NCBI GenBank assembly: GCA_028023455.1
Contig: JAQFVV010012489.1
Coordinates: 1,668,881 to 1,732,880, forward strand
From: Epiperipatus broadwayi
Lineage: Eukaryota; Onychophora; Udeonychophora; Euonychophora; Peripatidae
Length of the DNA: 64,000 bases
Direction of reading: 5' to 3'
The translations under genes were made by a program, and so were the position numbers. The stretch's first letter is position 1. Each line of letters starts with the position of its first letter. This document shows, one piece after another, positions 60,988 to 64,000 of this stretch. The notes under the pieces were generated by a model. The model saw nothing but the letters and a program-made list of their open reading frames with translations. It ran no database searches and was not told the origin of the DNA.

Positions 60988-63900
60988 GAAGGGAAAGAGA
61001 CATTTTTTTTTCTTTTTCTCTTTCTTTTACAGCTATCTCTAATAAACATTAAATATACCAATATTATTTTTAAATGTCTTAAATTTTGTTACATGATCAT
61101 ATATGTAAATCTCTTAATAAGTTTTCTATTTTTCATCTAGGTTATCTTTTCAATGTACCAAATATATTTTTGAACTATTATTTTATATATCTTTCAACAA
61201 TAATTCTTATATGTCAAACTACAACTGTTATTGTTATACCTTTTTCACAACAGCTTTGCAGATATAAAAATGGCCAATCTATTAGAAATCCATCCAATTA
61301 GCAGCTTCATATCTGATCATAGCAATTATTGTAAATTAAAATAATTATTTTAAAAATCCTCATGCTTCAATGAAATATGAATTTTTCTCCAGAGAAATAT
61401 AACTGTTGAAAAAAAAATATTATTCTTTTAAGTCATATCTTAATATTATAAATAATCGGCTAATACTTTCAAGCCATTTATTCTTATTATCTTTAATAAG
61501 TGAACTGATACTCCATCACCTACTAAAACTTTCCCACTTTTCAAATCAGTTAAAACTTACAATTTGCTGATTTATTATTGCACAAACTTTCATCTACATA
61601 AACCTTATTCTCTTAATATAGGCAAGATTTATTATTTTTATTGTTTGAATTTCTTATATATTCCTCTAATGTTTTCAAATGTAGCTATATTCTTTATTAA
61701 GAATTTGTATTGAGTATTTATTATTTTTATCATATAAATTACTACATTTATTATTTATTAAAGAAACCTGTAGAAACTCCAAGCAAGAGAAATAATTCTC
61801 AGGTGACTTTTTAATATACTTTAATTCTTCCACTGCAGAACTGGATTTGAATCATTAACTATGTGTTTCATAATTTTTTGATAATATCTTGGATATATTT
61901 ATAGCTATTAAATTTCATTTATGAAATGAGACTCCTATAATGTCTTAAAACCTCCTTATTGGAGAAAACTTATTTAGAACCTCATAAAAAGTTTATCTTG
62001 TCAGCTATATATTATTGGTTGAATATTTAGAAAAAGGATCTTGATTTAAAAGAAATCTTCAATGGAAAAACTATATTTTGACTTATTGGCAATTCCTGGA
62101 AGCTATTACAAAGAAATAGATTTAAAGATGCTGGCCATATTTTTCATGCTTATATTTAATTGACTTTTCAGAAGTTCAACACGAACATTGTTTCTCCAAA
62201 CAAAAGCACAGTATTTACCAGTAGAAATGTGCTAGTGCTGATGAAAAATTCTATAGATTGCTTGCATATCCTAAGTGAGCCAGCTTTTTAAGGAGCTGTT
62301 TCCTAGAAATTATTTTAAAGATAATAAGTTAAAATATAGTGCTAGTTTGTGCTCATGGCCATTTTCAAACATAAAGACCAACCAAAACCATCACTGACAC
62401 ATACAACTGATAAGTGACATAAATATTGAATAAAAATACTTTAAATTCATATTCTAGAAATTATAAACTAGTAAAAATAATATGCTTTATTTCATATTTT
62501 TATATAGTATAACTAATCTTTTAGTATTTGGAAATTGTAAGCTTGGTTTGATCAGACTTTTGCATCTTTTGGATTATCATTCATGTTTTGCCAAACCTGA
62601 TATGATTTTTCTTCTTTACTACTTTTGTGTAGAAATATTAATACATTTGCACAGAAGTTTTATATTTTACCTTTACATTAGGAGAACAACATTAATATTT
62701 TTCAATATTAAACAACGCAAAATAGCATTTTTTTAAAAATGACTGTTAGCAGTATGTAATGATTACGATCTTCCTAAATATATAATCTGATAATAGGTTA
62801 CTAAACAGTTGTGAACTGCAGTCAGTTTTGAAGCATTTAGCGGCAAAATTGCAAATTATCGGAAATGAAAATAATAAAAAAAAAAATATAAAAAGATAGC
62901 AGAAATACCAGAAATCGTTAAATCAAACTATAAACATTTCACTGCAGGCGGTTTTATTTTCAACAATATAAATAGAATCGAGAATTCAAATAATGGTTCA
63001 TGAATGGAAAATGATGTATAGTTAAAAGTTTTACAAAATAATTCTAACGAAGAATAATTTCTTTATTCGGTGAATTGCATTTTTAGAATATAATTTGTGC
63101 TAAAATATTAAAATTTTATTTTATTCGCATTTTTATTACTACTTGTTTTTCTTCTTTAAGAAAAAACAGAACAAATATCTATTTATAAACATATACGTGT
63201 AATATGAAATGAATTTTTCTGAATTTTAAAATCATATTTTCTGCACTTATATAATTTATACTGGAATTGAATTAAATTAAAGGAACAGCTTTGATGTCTT
63301 TATTAAAATATTGTAGAATCATTATTTGCGCCAAGAACTGGTTACATTGTATGTGACATAAAATTATATAATATTTAAAGCGAATGTAAAAAGATATTAA
63401 GTCATTTTTTTACGAAAAAAAAAAAATCGAGATTTTTTTTTCTAAGATTTCGGTGAAGAATATTGATCTTTAACTTATAGTTCGATAATGAGTCAGAGAT
63501 ATTCAATAATATTTAAATTAGACGAATTAAAGTTTTAAAAAATATAGGGATGTAACAACATTTTTATATTTCTCAACACAATGTTTTATTGTATGGGCTG
63601 CTCTAATTAGAGTATTATCATTTAGAAAGATGGCATTACTTAGAAATGTTTACACTGTAGAATAAATATTATTTCCCCAATATTATAATTAATATAATGG
63701 GTAGTTTTATATATATATATTTACATGTGCTTGTCCATTAAGTGGATATTATATTCGATATACATGTCATGAATATTGAATAACTTGAACTGATTATATT
63801 AAACACTATTTATTGATATATTTTGAAAATAAAGTAAGCAAATAAACATACTTATTATTTTGTTTTAATAGATTGTTATATGGTGAGTATTATATAATAA

Positions 63901-64000
63901 TTACTAGCTTTTTTTGTATTTTAATTGCCCATGTGTGTGTGGGTAACTATTATAAGAATTCTTTATATTATAAAATAGACATAAAGCAAGTGAATTCTAT
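59971..64000. other. AT-rich non-coding DNA
   Basis: No gene, RNA, transposon or structured repeat recognised over 4 kb. It contains an (AAAT)n run at about 60960-60982. The frames 61086-61301 and 62482-62736 are hydrophobic, AT-driven and lack motifs. The stretch 63100-63600 has slightly more CG dinucleotides than neighbouring DNA, without any further sign of function. Confidence 0.5.

Overview
This 64 kb window looks like intergenic or intronic DNA from a very AT-rich animal nuclear genome, by eye about three quarters A+T. I found no host protein-coding gene, rRNA, CRISPR array or prokaryotic-style operon. The open reading frames are short (mostly 60-110 codons), start at arbitrary ATGs, and are either low-complexity AT-rich sequence or pieces of transposable elements. 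The repeat content points to an invertebrate: RTE-type and other non-LTR retrotransposons, a mariner, a Penelope-like remnant, tRNA-derived SINEs with long target-site duplications (TSDs), and ATT and AT microsatellites. The phylum cannot be fixed from the sequence alone. A mollusc, possibly a cephalopod, is a weak guess.

Layout. 1-3.3 kb: three fold-back elements. 3.9-5.6 kb: decayed LINE, minus strand. 6.3-9.2 kb: decayed reverse transcriptase (RT) element, plus strand, between two ATT/GTT-type microsatellites. 9.8-11.35 kb: compound repeat of direct and inverted copies of one unit (family A) inside a single 12-bp TSD, with another copy at 13.35 kb. 14.9-16.1 kb and 31.15-32.64 kb: two RTE-type LINEs, plus strand. 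17.7-18.3 kb: large fold-back. 19-48 kb: seven copies of a roughly 100-bp tRNA-derived SINE. 22.3 and 24.1 kb: a 0.5 kb direct-repeat pair. 36.3, 42.7-43.8 and 50.2-50.6 kb: three minus-strand RTE tails. 38.2 kb: probable Penelope-like C-terminus. 54.5-55.9 kb: the best preserved LINE, with a 297-codon ORF. 56.6-57.5 kb: internally deleted mariner. 58.5-59.3 kb: faint RT trace. The final 4.7 kb shows nothing recognisable except a small tandem duplication.

Main result. Eight dispersed copies of one repeat (family B, at 1.0, 12.3, 29.7, 38.9, 43.2, 48.3, 49.4 and 53.0 kb) share a segment that folds as a hammerhead self-cleaving ribozyme: CTGATGA, a 3-bp stem II, GAAAC, a minimal stem III and a GTC cleavage site, all closed by a two-part stem I. 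At least four copies are flanked by 12-17 bp TSDs, so they arose by retroposition and not as classical DNA-type MITEs. Several copies are head-to-head inverted dimers; one at 49.4 kb has 108-bp arms that differ at a single base. This matches the known theme of hammerhead-bearing retrozymes and Penelope-like elements in animals, but the inverted-dimer form and this family are not something I recognise. The elements form a community of autonomous and parasitic retroelements: LINE or Penelope enzymes probably mobilised the SINE, family A and family B.
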